DNA of 64,000 bases, from positions 153,568 to 217,567 of the forward strand of contig NZ_BMOS01000003.1 in the NCBI RefSeq assembly GCF_014647195.1, given 5' to 3'. Below the pieces are notes generated by a model. The model had not been told where the DNA came from and made no database searches. It saw only the letters and a list, made by a program, of their open reading frames with translations. This DNA comes from Oceanobacillus indicireducens (GTDB lineage: Bacteria > Bacillota > Bacilli > Bacillales > Amphibacillaceae). Shown piece after piece: positions 27,615 to 35,292 of the stretch (the first letter of the stretch is position 1; each line of letters begins with the position of its first letter). The translations under genes were made by a program, and so were the position numbers.

Positions 27615-29171
27615 CTAATTTTGGAATTGATGATCCTGATACATATCTTTTAGATGCATCTTTAGTATTTTACCAACCCCATTCCTTGGAAGTTCGTCTA
27701 TAAACAAGATTTGTCTTGGCGTTTTATATTTAGCAACATGTACTTGACAGTACTCTAACAATTCTTGTTCAGTTACTTCTACGTCTTCTTTTTTAACTAC
27801 ACATGCGAGAATTTCTTCTCCCATTCTCTCCGATGGAATTCCAATTACAGCAACCTCTAAAACTGCTTCATGTTTTGCAAGCAATTCTTCTAAGTCACGA
27901 GGATATATGTTAAACCCACCGCGAATAATTAAATCCTTTTTACGGTCTACGATGAATAGATATCCATCCTCATCTACCCTTGCCATGTCACCAGTACAAA
28001 GCCATCCATCTTTAAAAGCCTCTTTTGTAGCTTCTTCATTACGGAAATAGCCTTGCGTAACATTGTCGCCTTGTATCAATAATTCTCCAATCTCCCCTAC
28101 AGGGAGCTCCTCACCATTCTCATCAGCAATCTTAATCTTGACACCTGGCATTGGAATACCAACAGAACCTTCCTTAATTGGCATATCATTTCGTTGTGAA
28201 GCAACGCCTGGAGATGCTTCTGATAACCCATAAGCATCACGTACTTCCGCATTAAACTTTTCAATGAATTTCTTCCTTAAGCTAACTGGTAATGCCGCTG
28301 AGCCAGATCCTACCGTCTCTAGAGAGGATAAATCATATTGATCAGCATTAGGATTGTACACCATGGCATATACCATGGCCGGTACACCAGCAAAAGACTT
28401 AATTTTAAATTTCTCAATCGCCTTAAAGACTTCCTCTGCATCAAATTTTGAAAAAATAACAACGGAATTACCTTGCATTAATAAACCATTCATTACTCCA
28501 AAACCATAAATATGAGCTAATGGCAGGACACCTAATGTTGTTCCACGTTCTTCGTCTTCATCTCTTAGTGCTAAACCGTTAGCTGTATTGGAGTATAGGT
28601 TCTTATGGGTCAGGATAACCCCCTTCGGCTTTCCGGTTGTTCCAGAAGTATATAAAATAACTGCCATGTCATCTTCTTTTAGAGCCGGACTCCGCTCTTT
28701 CTTTAAATCTATCTTTGAAAAGGCTTCCTCCCATTCAATGATTTCTAAATCGTTATTTCTAACTAAATCTTCCTCTTTTGGAGTATCTACACAAATGACC
28801 TTTGGTTTTTCTTTTAATCCATCTGTAGCCTTTACTATTTTCCTTAGAAGAGGTGAAGAAGTAATGACTGCTTTTGCTTCCGAGTTTTCTAAAATGAAGT
28901 TTATTTCCTTCTCGTGCAACAAATACATGACCGGCACAACTATTGCTCCCGAGCGCAAAATGCCTTGATAAGAAAATATTACCTCTGGACAATTCGGCAT
29001 ACAAACAAGTACCCTATCTCCCACATCAATTCCCAGATCACTAATCATAGTGGAAACTTTCTTTGCAATATCCCTAGTTTCAATATTTGTGTATGATTTA
29101 TCTCCATAATAAAGAAGCGAATACTCACCAAAGGATTTAATGTTTTCTTCTAATAGCTGTGTAAGCAGCAT
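27615..29171 (-). CDS. Acyl-CoA ligase (AMP-forming)
   Basis: About 518 residues of the ANL superfamily, starting at 29171 with GGAGGGAT upstream. The P-loop-like motif is YTSGTTGKPKGV, then DAYGLSEASPG, the hinge TGDMARVDEDGYLFIVDRKK and GFNIYPRDLEE, and the catalytic lysine in RNGVGKILK. It activates a carboxylic acid with ATP and CoA. It sits between the MFS gene and the ABC importer, so it likely activates the imported substrate for the beta-oxidation enzymes of this locus. Chain length or ring preference cannot be read. Confidence 0.88.
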   Translation of the reverse strand: MLLTQLLEENIKSFGEYSLLYYGDKSYTNIETRDIAKKVSTMISDLGIDVGDRVLVCMPNCPEVIFSYQGILRSGAIVVPVMYLLHEKEINFILENSEAKAVITSSPLLRKIVKATDGLKEKPKVICVDTPKEEDLVRNNDLEIIEWEEAFSKIDLKKERSPALKEDDMAVILYTSGTTGKPKGVILTHKNLYSNTANGLALRDEDEERGTTLGVLPLAHIYGFGVMNGLLMQGNSVVIFSKFDAEEVFKAIEKFKIKSFAGVPAMVYAMVYNPNADQYDLSSLETVGSGSAALPVSLRKKFIEKFNAEVRDAYGLSEASPGVASQRNDMPIKEGSVGIPMPGVKIKIADENGEELPVGEIGELLIQGDNVTQGYFRNEEATKEAFKDGWLCTGDMARVDEDGYLFIVDRKKDLIIRGGFNIYPRDLEELLAKHEAVLEVAVIGIPSERMGEEILACVVKKEDVEVTEQELLEYCQVHVAKYKTPRQILFIDELPRNGVGKILKMHLKDMYQDHQFQN

Positions 29172-29306
29172 ATTATCCCTCCGCAAAAACTTTATTAGCA
29201 AATTATACTCAGTTCATTCAGCACTCAGGCACGCTAAATGTATACATAAGTCAATATATTCCGTATATTTAATCCACAGGTTTTTATATGAATAATAAAG
29301 GGTGCA

Positions 29307-30503
29307 TTACATTCGAGATTTTCTTTCCCCTACACTTGGTAAATGAAGTTGTCTTTCTGAGTTAACCAACATCATAATCAATAGTAAGAAAGTGATTAAA
29401 GCAGATGTTAAAAATGGGCCTGGAACAAGATATACAAAAATCCAACCGCCCCATAGCGGGCCTAAGATTCGCCCTAAACTATCCATAGACTGCTGTAAAC
29501 CCATCGTTATCCCTTGCCCCATCTCACCCCGCTTAGACAAAAGTGAAATTACTGTTGGTCTCACACATGCTTGCCCGAATCCAGTTAAGATACAACCTAT
29601 AATAACCATCCAAGGAACAGGTGCTGTAGCAATGATGGCAAATCCAATCGTCACAATACTTAAGCCAATTTTTGATAACTTTTCTTCATCGAAGACGTCA
29701 TACAGTTTCTTGAGTAGAAAGAATTGAACAGTTACGGATGTTCCTGCCTGTGCGCTAAAAGCCAAACTCACATATAATGCACTCGCATCGTAACGTGCTA
29801 TCATAAAATATCCTAGTAGGCCGAAAAAGCTGGAAGCAGCGATAGACAAACCGAGCGTAATCGTATATAAATCCCAATAGCCAGTTTTTGCTACCATGGT
29901 AATCGAACCCCAAAAAGAAGGATTTTCATTTTCGTCTATTTGAGCTTCTTTTTCCATTGGTTCCTTAATAAAAATCCATGCCAATGGAATCGTAATTAAC
30001 GCTAAACTACCCGCAACGATAAAAGGTACGATAATCCCAAATGGAGTGAATAATCCTCCAACGGCTGGACCACATAGGAACCCTAGACCATTTAACGCTC
30101 CCATCTGTGCCATCGAAAGATTTCGATTCTTTGGTGTTGAAAAATCAGCTACCATAGAAAACACAGCTGGATGGGTTCCGGAACTTAAAGCTGCCCCAAT
30201 GATCCGAGCGATTAGTAATTGCCAATAGCTTTGGGCTAGTATTAAAATAATAAAAGCTACCCCAAAACCGAACAATCCGAAAAGCAATACAGGTTTTCTC
30301 CCCATTTTATCTGCAAAGCGTCCCCATATTGGGGCAGTAATTAATTGAGAAACTGCCCAACCAGTTATGAGAGATCCCATTTGAAAAGAAGATAAACCTA
30401 AATCATCCGCGATAAATGGTAATGTTGGAAGGACAATCCCATAACCAGTCATCGTTAAAAACATAATAAATCCTAGTAAAAAAAAAACCTTCTTATCCAT
30501 CAT
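29307..30503 (-). CDS. MFS transporter
   Basis: A 398-residue 12-segment major facilitator protein. The loop motif GRFADKMGRKPVLL between segments 2 and 3 is clear, and TGFGQACVRPTVISLLSKRG in the second half resembles the multidrug/proton antiporter (Bcr/TetA-like) branch. It may export a toxic intermediate or import substrate; the sequence does not decide. It lies between acyl-CoA ligase (about 135 bp away) and the DUF35 protein (about 130 bp) in the minus-strand cluster. Confidence 0.82.
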   Translation of the reverse strand: MMDKKVFFLLGFIMFLTMTGYGIVLPTLPFIADDLGLSSFQMGSLITGWAVSQLITAPIWGRFADKMGRKPVLLFGLFGFGVAFIILILAQSYWQLLIARIIGAALSSGTHPAVFSMVADFSTPKNRNLSMAQMGALNGLGFLCGPAVGGLFTPFGIIVPFIVAGSLALITIPLAWIFIKEPMEKEAQIDENENPSFWGSITMVAKTGYWDLYTITLGLSIAASSFFGLLGYFMIARYDASALYVSLAFSAQAGTSVTVQFFLLKKLYDVFDEEKLSKIGLSIVTIGFAIIATAPVPWMVIIGCILTGFGQACVRPTVISLLSKRGEMGQGITMGLQQSMDSLGRILGPLWGGWIFVYLVPGPFLTSALITFLLLIMMLVNSERQLHLPSVGERKSRM

Positions 30504-30634
30504 TACACTTCATCTACTTTCACTGCTCAATTATTAAATAGGTAGAACGGAAGAACGCATTATTCCTCCGTTCTCTATAAATTAAACAACTAATGTCTAT
30601 GAATGATCGGATTAAATTTTATAATTTATTTTCG

Positions 30635-31033
30635 TTACTTGATCTGAAAATACGGTAGAGTAAAGTCATCACTCATTCTGTGGAATAACACAGATGCTTC
30701 CTTATCAATTTCAACTTGTTCACGCTCCCCTATAATACGGGTCATCATTCTTACGCCTTCATCGAGTTCCACTATGCCAACAATAAATGGAGTTTCTTCT
30801 TTAAACGGACCGAACGCTTGGTGTATAACGGTATAGCTATATATTTTTGCCTTTCCACTAGCTTTTTTCCATTGAATCTCTTCTGAAAAACAGAATGGAC
30901 AAAGGGAGCGAGGGTAGAAGATATGTTTATTACATGATTTGCATTGTTGTATTAATAATTCCTTATTATTTAGCCCTTCCCAAAATGGTCTAGACTCTTC
31001 ATCATATACTGGCTTGGAAATATGAAGAGACAT
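30635..31033 (-). CDS. DUF35 zinc-ribbon/OB-fold partner of the thiolase-like protein
   Basis: A 132-residue protein. The N-terminal helix plus rubredoxin-like zinc ribbon (C-x2-C ... LCPFC) is followed by an OB fold (GKAKIYSYTVIHQAF ... PFIVGIVELDEG). DUF35 proteins bind acyl-CoA and form complexes with thiolase-superfamily enzymes, for example with Ltp2 aldolases of steroid side-chain breakdown. It starts three bases after the thiolase-like gene ends, which fits an obligate complex. Confidence 0.88.
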   Translation of the reverse strand: MSLHISKPVYDEESRPFWEGLNNKELLIQQCKSCNKHIFYPRSLCPFCFSEEIQWKKASGKAKIYSYTVIHQAFGPFKEETPFIVGIVELDEGVRMMTRIIGEREQVEIDKEASVLFHRMSDDFTLPYFQIK

Positions 31034-31036
31034 TGC

Positions 31037-32176
31037 TTAATCCCTCCCTAATATAACCGTTGAAGTTGAAGACAACACCCCGCCAGTACCATGCACTAAA
31101 GCTAACTTTGCATTATTTACCTGACGAGCTTCACATTCGTTTCGCAGTTGTCGTACTGCCTCAATTAAGAGGAAGATTCCATACATACCTGGATGACAGT
31201 AGGAAAGCCCGCCACCGTTTGTATTCATAGGAAAAGCTCCCCCTGGCGCAGTGCGTTGATTACTAACAAACTCTCCACCTTCACCAGGCTCACAAAAACC
31301 TAACGCTTCAAGTGTTAACAAAACCGTTATCGTAAATGAGTCGTAAATCTCTGCAACATCAATCTCAGCTCGTGAAACACCTGCCATTTGAAATGCCCGT
31401 TCTCCTGATTCGCGGGCACTTGTAACTGTTAAATCAGGCATGTTCGTAATCGTATTATGTGAATGCGCTTCCCCATGACCTAAAATCCACACAGGTGGTT
31501 TCTTCGTCCTTGATGCCACTTCTTTTGATGCTACTACTACTGCACCACCGCCATCTGTAACCAAACAACAATCTAATAGATGAAGGGGTTCAGCGATCAT
31601 ACGTGATTCGAGAACATCAGAAATCTCAATTGGCTCTCTTTTGTAAGCCTTTTCATTTAAAGAGGCCCATTTTCTTGTTGCAACAGCAACTTCAGCCAAC
31701 TGTTCAGATGTCGTTCCGTACTGGTGCATATGTCGCATTGCCGCTAAAGCGTATGACCCAACCGTTCCTGGTAAGCCATAAGGTTGTTCATACTGTCCTG
31801 TCAAAGGAGCACTAAAAGTGGAGTTCACCGGATTCGTACGATTCGTACTTCCGTAAGTAATCAGAGCCACTTCGAATAATCCTGCTTGAATACCTGCCAT
31901 TGCGTGCCCTACGTGGGCCTCAAATGATGAACCACCTATGTTAGTTGAATCAGTGTATTTCGCATCAATACCAAGGTACTCTGCTAACATTAGGTTAGGG
32001 GCCCAAGCCCAGTTTCCAGCAGTGAACAATGCGTCCACATCATCTTTAGTTAAACCCGCCTCATCCAAAGCAGCTTTAGCCGCTTGAGCTTGAAGTTGCA
32101 AGACATTTTTGTCAGGGGTTTTTCCCAAATCTGATTCCGCAACTCCTACAATCGCTGCAATTCTTTCAGATTTCAT
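31037..32176 (-). CDS. SCP2/Ltp2-like thiolase-superfamily protein lacking the nucleophilic cysteine
   Basis: About 379 residues. The fold is clear (TDSTNIGGSSFEAHVGHAMA, EIYDSFTITVLLTLE, NTNGGGLSYCHPGMYG). At the usual position of the nucleophilic Cys there is only Gly-Gly-Ser-Ser, while the later histidine region is kept. Proteins of this sort, coupled to DUF35, act as retro-aldolases on branched 3-hydroxyacyl-CoA (Ltp2 type) rather than as thiolases. The start is set at 32176, an ATG after AGGTGGG. It is coupled with the DUF35 gene and downstream of the acyl-CoA dehydrogenase. A true thiolase role is unlikely; aldolase function is inference. Confidence 0.82.
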   Translation of the reverse strand: MKSERIAAIVGVAESDLGKTPDKNVLQLQAQAAKAALDEAGLTKDDVDALFTAGNWAWAPNLMLAEYLGIDAKYTDSTNIGGSSFEAHVGHAMAGIQAGLFEVALITYGSTNRTNPVNSTFSAPLTGQYEQPYGLPGTVGSYALAAMRHMHQYGTTSEQLAEVAVATRKWASLNEKAYKREPIEISDVLESRMIAEPLHLLDCCLVTDGGGAVVVASKEVASRTKKPPVWILGHGEAHSHNTITNMPDLTVTSARESGERAFQMAGVSRAEIDVAEIYDSFTITVLLTLEALGFCEPGEGGEFVSNQRTAPGGAFPMNTNGGGLSYCHPGMYGIFLLIEAVRQLRNECEARQVNNAKLALVHGTGGVLSSTSTVILGRD

Positions 32177-32280
32177 TTCCACCCACCTTTATTCCAATAC
32201 TATGAAAACTATTTTCGAGTTGACCTACGAAACAAAGAAAGAAGTTAAAGAACTTTACTAGAATTAGCTAACAATGAAAG

Positions 32281-33447
32281 CTATAATAATTCCCCAACTT
32301 TTACATGCCCTTTTAATAAGTTTCTCGCAATCGTACGGCGTTGAATTTCATCTGTTCCTTCAAAAATACGAGTGAGTCGTAATTCGCGGTACCAGCGTTC
32401 AATTGGTAATTCCTTCGTATAACCCATCCCGCCATGAATTTGTAATACACGATCAACGACTTCATTAGCCATGACAGCCCCATTTAGTTTCGCCATAGAT
32501 GACTGATGACGGGCATCCATTCCTTTTTCCGCCATCCAAGCTGCCCGTAAAACAATCCATTTCGCTGCCTCTATTTCAACTGCTGAATCTGCTATCATCC
32601 ACTGAATTGCTTGCCTTTCTGCGATTGGCTTTCCAAATGTCTCGCGAGTTTGTGAATAGTCAATCGCCATTTGCAGCAAGCGTTCTGCGGCACCAATTCC
32701 ACCAGCTGGTATCATATATCTTCCTTGTCCAATCCATTGCATTCCCAGTTTAAAACCATGACCCACTTCACCTAATACATTCTCTTCAGGAACACGGACA
32801 TTTTCGAAAACTAATGTCGCCGGACCCCATTCTCCCATCGTGTGAATATACTCCGATCGCCAGCCCATCTCACGATCAACCAAGAAACATGTTACACCGC
32901 CATTCGCACCCTTCTCTTTATCAGTTACCGCAAAAACCATCGCAAAATCCGCTTCATTTCCATTCGTAATGAATACTTTTTCTCCATTTAACACCCAATG
33001 GTCACCATCTTTAACTGCTGGCATTTTTATATTTCGAGCGTCAGAACCCGCTCCTGATTCAGTAATTGCAAAGCATGACCGTTTTTCTCCATTAATAACA
33101 GGTAATAAGTATTTCTCCTTTTGCTCTTCGTTGCCCTCATAAAGAATATTATCCGCCGAACCACCAAAGTTAAATGGCACAAAAGTGCGTCCCATCTCCA
33201 TAGCAATTAACGCCGCCATTATAGGGCCTAAATTAGCCCCGCCATATTCTTCAGGCGTATTGATTCCCCAGAAACCAATTTCTTTTGCCTTATTTTGTAA
33301 TTCTTTAATTTTCTCCCTTGTAATCCCTGGTCTTCCTTCCCTTTCATTCTTTAATACCTCTTGTTCAAGGGGTTTTAGCTCCTTATTAACAAAGTCTCTC
33401 ACTGTTTTCTGCACCATTCTTTGCTCTTCTGATAAACTAAAATCCAT
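32281..33447 (-). CDS. Acyl-CoA dehydrogenase
   Basis: About 388 residues in the usual three-domain ACAD arrangement, starting MDFSLSEEQRMVQKTVRDF at 33447 (AAGGAG nine bases upstream). FAITESGAGSDARN is the FAD/substrate signature, VFITNGNEADFA follows, and the C-terminal part has QIHGGMGYTKELPIERWYRE with EGTDEIQRRTIARNLL. It oxidises acyl-CoA to 2-enoyl-CoA with FAD and passes electrons to ETF, which is not encoded here. It is the first gene of the large minus-strand acyl-CoA locus. Confidence 0.9.
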   Translation of the reverse strand: MDFSLSEEQRMVQKTVRDFVNKELKPLEQEVLKNEREGRPGITREKIKELQNKAKEIGFWGINTPEEYGGANLGPIMAALIAMEMGRTFVPFNFGGSADNILYEGNEEQKEKYLLPVINGEKRSCFAITESGAGSDARNIKMPAVKDGDHWVLNGEKVFITNGNEADFAMVFAVTDKEKGANGGVTCFLVDREMGWRSEYIHTMGEWGPATLVFENVRVPEENVLGEVGHGFKLGMQWIGQGRYMIPAGGIGAAERLLQMAIDYSQTRETFGKPIAERQAIQWMIADSAVEIEAAKWIVLRAAWMAEKGMDARHQSSMAKLNGAVMANEVVDRVLQIHGGMGYTKELPIERWYRELRLTRIFEGTDEIQRRTIARNLLKGHVKVGELL

Positions 33448-33552
33448 TCCAGTCATCTCCTTCGATTAATTTATATTTTAAATTTTGTTTGTTCCAAGCT
33501 GTACGTATGGCTGCTTAGGTAATTTCACCATAATTTCTCCATTGCTTTATAC

Positions 33553-33570
33553 ATACTAACTAATCAGTAT
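33553..33570. promoter_or_regulatory. Possible second TetR operator upstream of the acyl-CoA cluster
   Basis: ATACT-AACTAATC-AGTAT is an interrupted palindrome about 110 bp before the acyl-CoA dehydrogenase start. It shares the TAGT/ACTA core style with the 18111-18130 palindrome but only about 11 of 20 bases match, so common binding is uncertain. Confidence 0.35.
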
Positions 33571-33679
33571 TTTTATTACACATGGAGAAGCTGTTATTTA
33601 AGATTAGTGTATTCTTCCCTGTAGAATGCTAGAACGAATACTTTCCCAAATTAAAATATGCCCTAATTCCACGAATGGA

Positions 33680-33802
33680 ATGGAATTAGATGGCGAAGGG
33701 TACATACCATATACTCGAACGAAAATTACAGATGCTTTACATGAAGTCTTCGGCTTTAGAGCTGACTTTGAAATAGCGGCCCAAAAAAGTAAAAAGTTTT
33801 AA
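33680..33802 (+). pseudogene. C-terminal remnant of an IS1634-type transposase
   Basis: A 40-codon frame reads GYIPYTRTKITDALHEVFGF and ends ...QKSKKF. The TRTKITDALHE-x3-GFR pattern is what I know from IS1634-family transposase C-termini. The rest of the element is gone, and no terminal repeats were found. Confidence 0.5.
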
Positions 33803-33950
33803 AAGAAACGAAAAAAGGGAAAATAGTACGCTGTTTTCACCATCAAAAAAACCGCTAAAAACATTGAGATCACAACGTTTTATCGGCTTTTGGTGTCGAA
33901 CATGTGAGTTCAAAGTTTAATGCATTTCATTATATAGTATTATTACTCTA

Positions 33951-33979
33951 TTGTAAGGCATTACAATACAGGGTATACT
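33951..33979 (+). promoter_or_regulatory. Promoter-bearing dispersed repeat upstream of the type II antitoxin
   Basis: TTGTAA, 17 bases, TATACT. Spacer nearly identical to the copies at 10928 and 34708. It also shares the downstream AGCTCAGGTGCGTCAAC (near 34012) with the 34708 copy. It lies 105 bp before the antitoxin start. Confidence 0.6.
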
Positions 33980-34083
33980 ATTCTTAATCTAGCAATAATT
34001 AAAGGTAGCTCAGGTGCGTCAACCACTATTCTTCCAGTTCTGTAGATCGCTTTTTTAGATTTAATCGAATGGAGTGACATACA

Positions 34084-34329
34084 ATGACTGTGTTTAGAAA
34101 AATTACAAACAGTGAAATCGTATCCCAGGTGATGGATTTACCCGATGATCTTAAAAATAAAGAGGTTGAAATAATTATATTTCCGCATGAAAATCACGAT
34201 AAAGATAAAGATAAAAATGAAGACAAAAACGCAAGAGGTCTATTAGAGAAATACAAGAATGAAAATCTTTATTCTTTGGAAAGTGAAGCATGGGCGGAAG
34301 CGGTGAAGGAAAAAAATGAACATAGTTGA
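34084..34329 (+). CDS. Type II antitoxin paired with a PIN-domain toxin
   Basis: An 81-residue acidic protein. The N-terminal half (SEIVSQVMDLPDDLKNKEVE) looks like the strand-helix DNA-binding part of small antitoxins. A charged linker (DKDKDKNEDKN) leads to the toxin-binding tail ARGLLEKYKNENLYSLES, AWAEAVKEK, a pattern I associate with antitoxins upstream of PIN toxins in Bacillota. Its stop overlaps the toxin start by 14 bases, as in real TA operons. The toxin frame is broken, so the antitoxin may be an orphan. Confidence 0.72.
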   Translation: MTVFRKITNSEIVSQVMDLPDDLKNKEVEIIIFPHENHDKDKDKNEDKNARGLLEKYKNENLYSLESEAWAEAVKEKNEHS

Positions 34330-34692
34330 TGCTAACATTATCCTAAGATATTTGTTGAATGATATTGATGATTTAGCTGATAAAGCCGCTAATATTGTAG
34401 AAAACAATTTGGTTTTTAGCCCAAATGAAGTAATAGCAGAAATCGTATATGTACTCGAAAAGGTATACAAAGTGAGGACGAAGAAATAACAAATACCCTA
34501 ATAAAGCTTTTACAATATGACAATATAATGGTTGATGATATAAGAATTATTATCGAAGCATTAAATCTATATGCTAATCGTAAACTAGATTTTGTTGATA
34601 CTCTCCTGTACGCCTATCACAAAGTAGGTCACCATAAATGCCTAGTAGATTCTAAAGCCTCGATATATGTTGGTGTACGTTCATCTTTATAA
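34316..34692 (+). pseudogene. PIN-domain (VapC-like) toxin with frameshift
   Basis: The frame from ATG at 34316 reads MNIVDANIILRYLLNDIDDL with the first PIN aspartate, continues through NEVIAEIVYVLEKVYKV and stops at TAA 34486-34488. The rest of the protein continues in another frame from about 34474 (SEDEEITNTLIKLLQYDN ... LDFVDTLLYAYHK) to TAA at 34690-34692, with the later aspartates in LDFVDTLL and VDSKA. One missing base near AAAGTGAGG explains the break. No obvious slippery heptamer is present, so decay is more likely than programmed frameshifting. A sequencing error cannot be excluded. Confidence 0.75.
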
Positions 34693-34707
34693 ATTATAAA
34701 TTATTTA

Positions 34708-34736
34708 TTGAAAGACATTTCAAAACAAGGTATACT
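34708..34736 (+). promoter_or_regulatory. Promoter of the candidate antisense antitoxin RNA
   Basis: TTGAAA (34708-34713), 17-base spacer, TATACT (34731-34736). Third copy of the promoter-bearing repeat. It points toward the 3' end of the small toxin gene on the opposite strand. Confidence 0.65.
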
Positions 34737-34742
34737 AAACTT

Positions 34743-34890
34743 AAGAAAGACATATAATAATAAAAGCTCAGGTGCGTCAACACCCGAGCAGTTGCAACTA
34801 CATGCCGTAAGATTTACGGTGACCTATTAATCAAGTAAATAAGTAACCGCCTTATCCTATGGCTGGGGAGGGCGGTTACTTATTTTTATT
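34743..34890 (+). ncRNA. Candidate type I antitoxin RNA, antisense to the 3' end of the small hydrophobic toxin
   Basis: Transcription from the 34708-34736 promoter would give about 145 nt: a 5' stem (GCTCAGGTGC / GCACCCGAGC-like, near 34770-34795), a second hairpin (CCGTAA-ATTTACGG near 34805-34820) and a final GTAACCGCC/GGCGGTTAC hairpin with TTATTTTT. The last hairpin overlaps the toxin's stop codon in antisense. This convergent 3' overlap is how RatA/SR4-type antitoxin RNAs pair with TxpA/BsrG-type toxins. RNA ends are predictions. Confidence 0.55.
34837..34887. terminator. Shared terminator of toxin mRNA and antisense RNA
   Basis: AAATAAGTAACCGCC and GGCGGTTACTTATTTTT form a 15-bp stem. 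The plus strand ends in a T-run, and the toxin stop TAA (34878-34876, minus strand) lies in the stem. Shares its core with hairpins at 7724 and 13190. Confidence 0.8.
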
Positions 34891-34992
34891 GGTGACAACA
34901 ATCGCAATTATCGCTACGATTGTTCCTAACGATATTGCAATAAAGCTTCCAAAATCAATTAACAATTTAATTAATTCTAGATATGTCACCAT
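34876..34992 (-). CDS. Small hydrophobic type I toxin-like peptide (38 residues, holin-like/TxpA style)
   Basis: An ATG at 34992 is preceded by GGGAGGTGG with good spacing. It encodes MVTYLELIKLLIDFGSFIAI followed by SLGTIVAIIAIVVTNKNK: one membrane helix with a short lysine tail. The layout (T-Y-x-x-L, hydrophobic stretch, KNK end) resembles putative holin-like toxins and TxpA/BsrG peptides of Bacillota. Its 3' end is covered by a convergent antisense transcript. The 5' leader (GGTGACCATTTCCCTGAGAA) could fold over the ribosome binding site. No database test was possible. Confidence 0.68.
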   Translation of the reverse strand: MVTYLELIKLLIDFGSFIAISLGTIVAIIAIVVTNKNK

Positions 34993-34999
34993 GTTACCA

Positions 35000-35292
35000 C
35001 CTCCCTTCTCAGGGAAATGGTCACCGCCCATCCTACTTATGCAGTTGCTGGCTTAATATTACCATTTTTCATTTGAAACCGCCTGATTTTTTCTTGACTA
35101 GGATTATAGGGAAAACGTTTGGTGATGGAGCATTTATCAAGATTGGAACTAAAATACTTCCTAGTTAGTATGTATAGAAAACCTGATCTATTTATAAAAG
35201 ATTCAATTGCTAAAGGAATTACTATTTATTTACCTTCTTACATAAAAACTAATAAAAGGAAAAAGAACAACAGCTTCATATATTATAAGATG
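35000..35292. other. AT-rich stretch, no supported gene
   Basis: Short open frames exist (one ends GKTFGDGAFIKIGTKILPS at 35166-35168 on the plus strand) but none has a convincing start. Might be gene debris. Confidence 0.4.

Larger units (their letters stand above)
33448..34083. other. Accessory intergenic region
   Basis: Contains a TetR-type palindrome (33553-33570), an IS1634-like transposase tail (33680-33802) and a repeat-type promoter (33951-33979) followed by AGCTCAGGTGCGTCAAC, shared with the antisense RNA locus at 34.7 kb. No intact gene. Confidence 0.6.

Noticed and set aside
34459..34488. Programmed frameshifting of the PIN toxin
   Set aside because: AAAGTGAGG lacks an X-XXY-YYZ slippery site and no downstream stem was seen, so a simple mutation is more likely.
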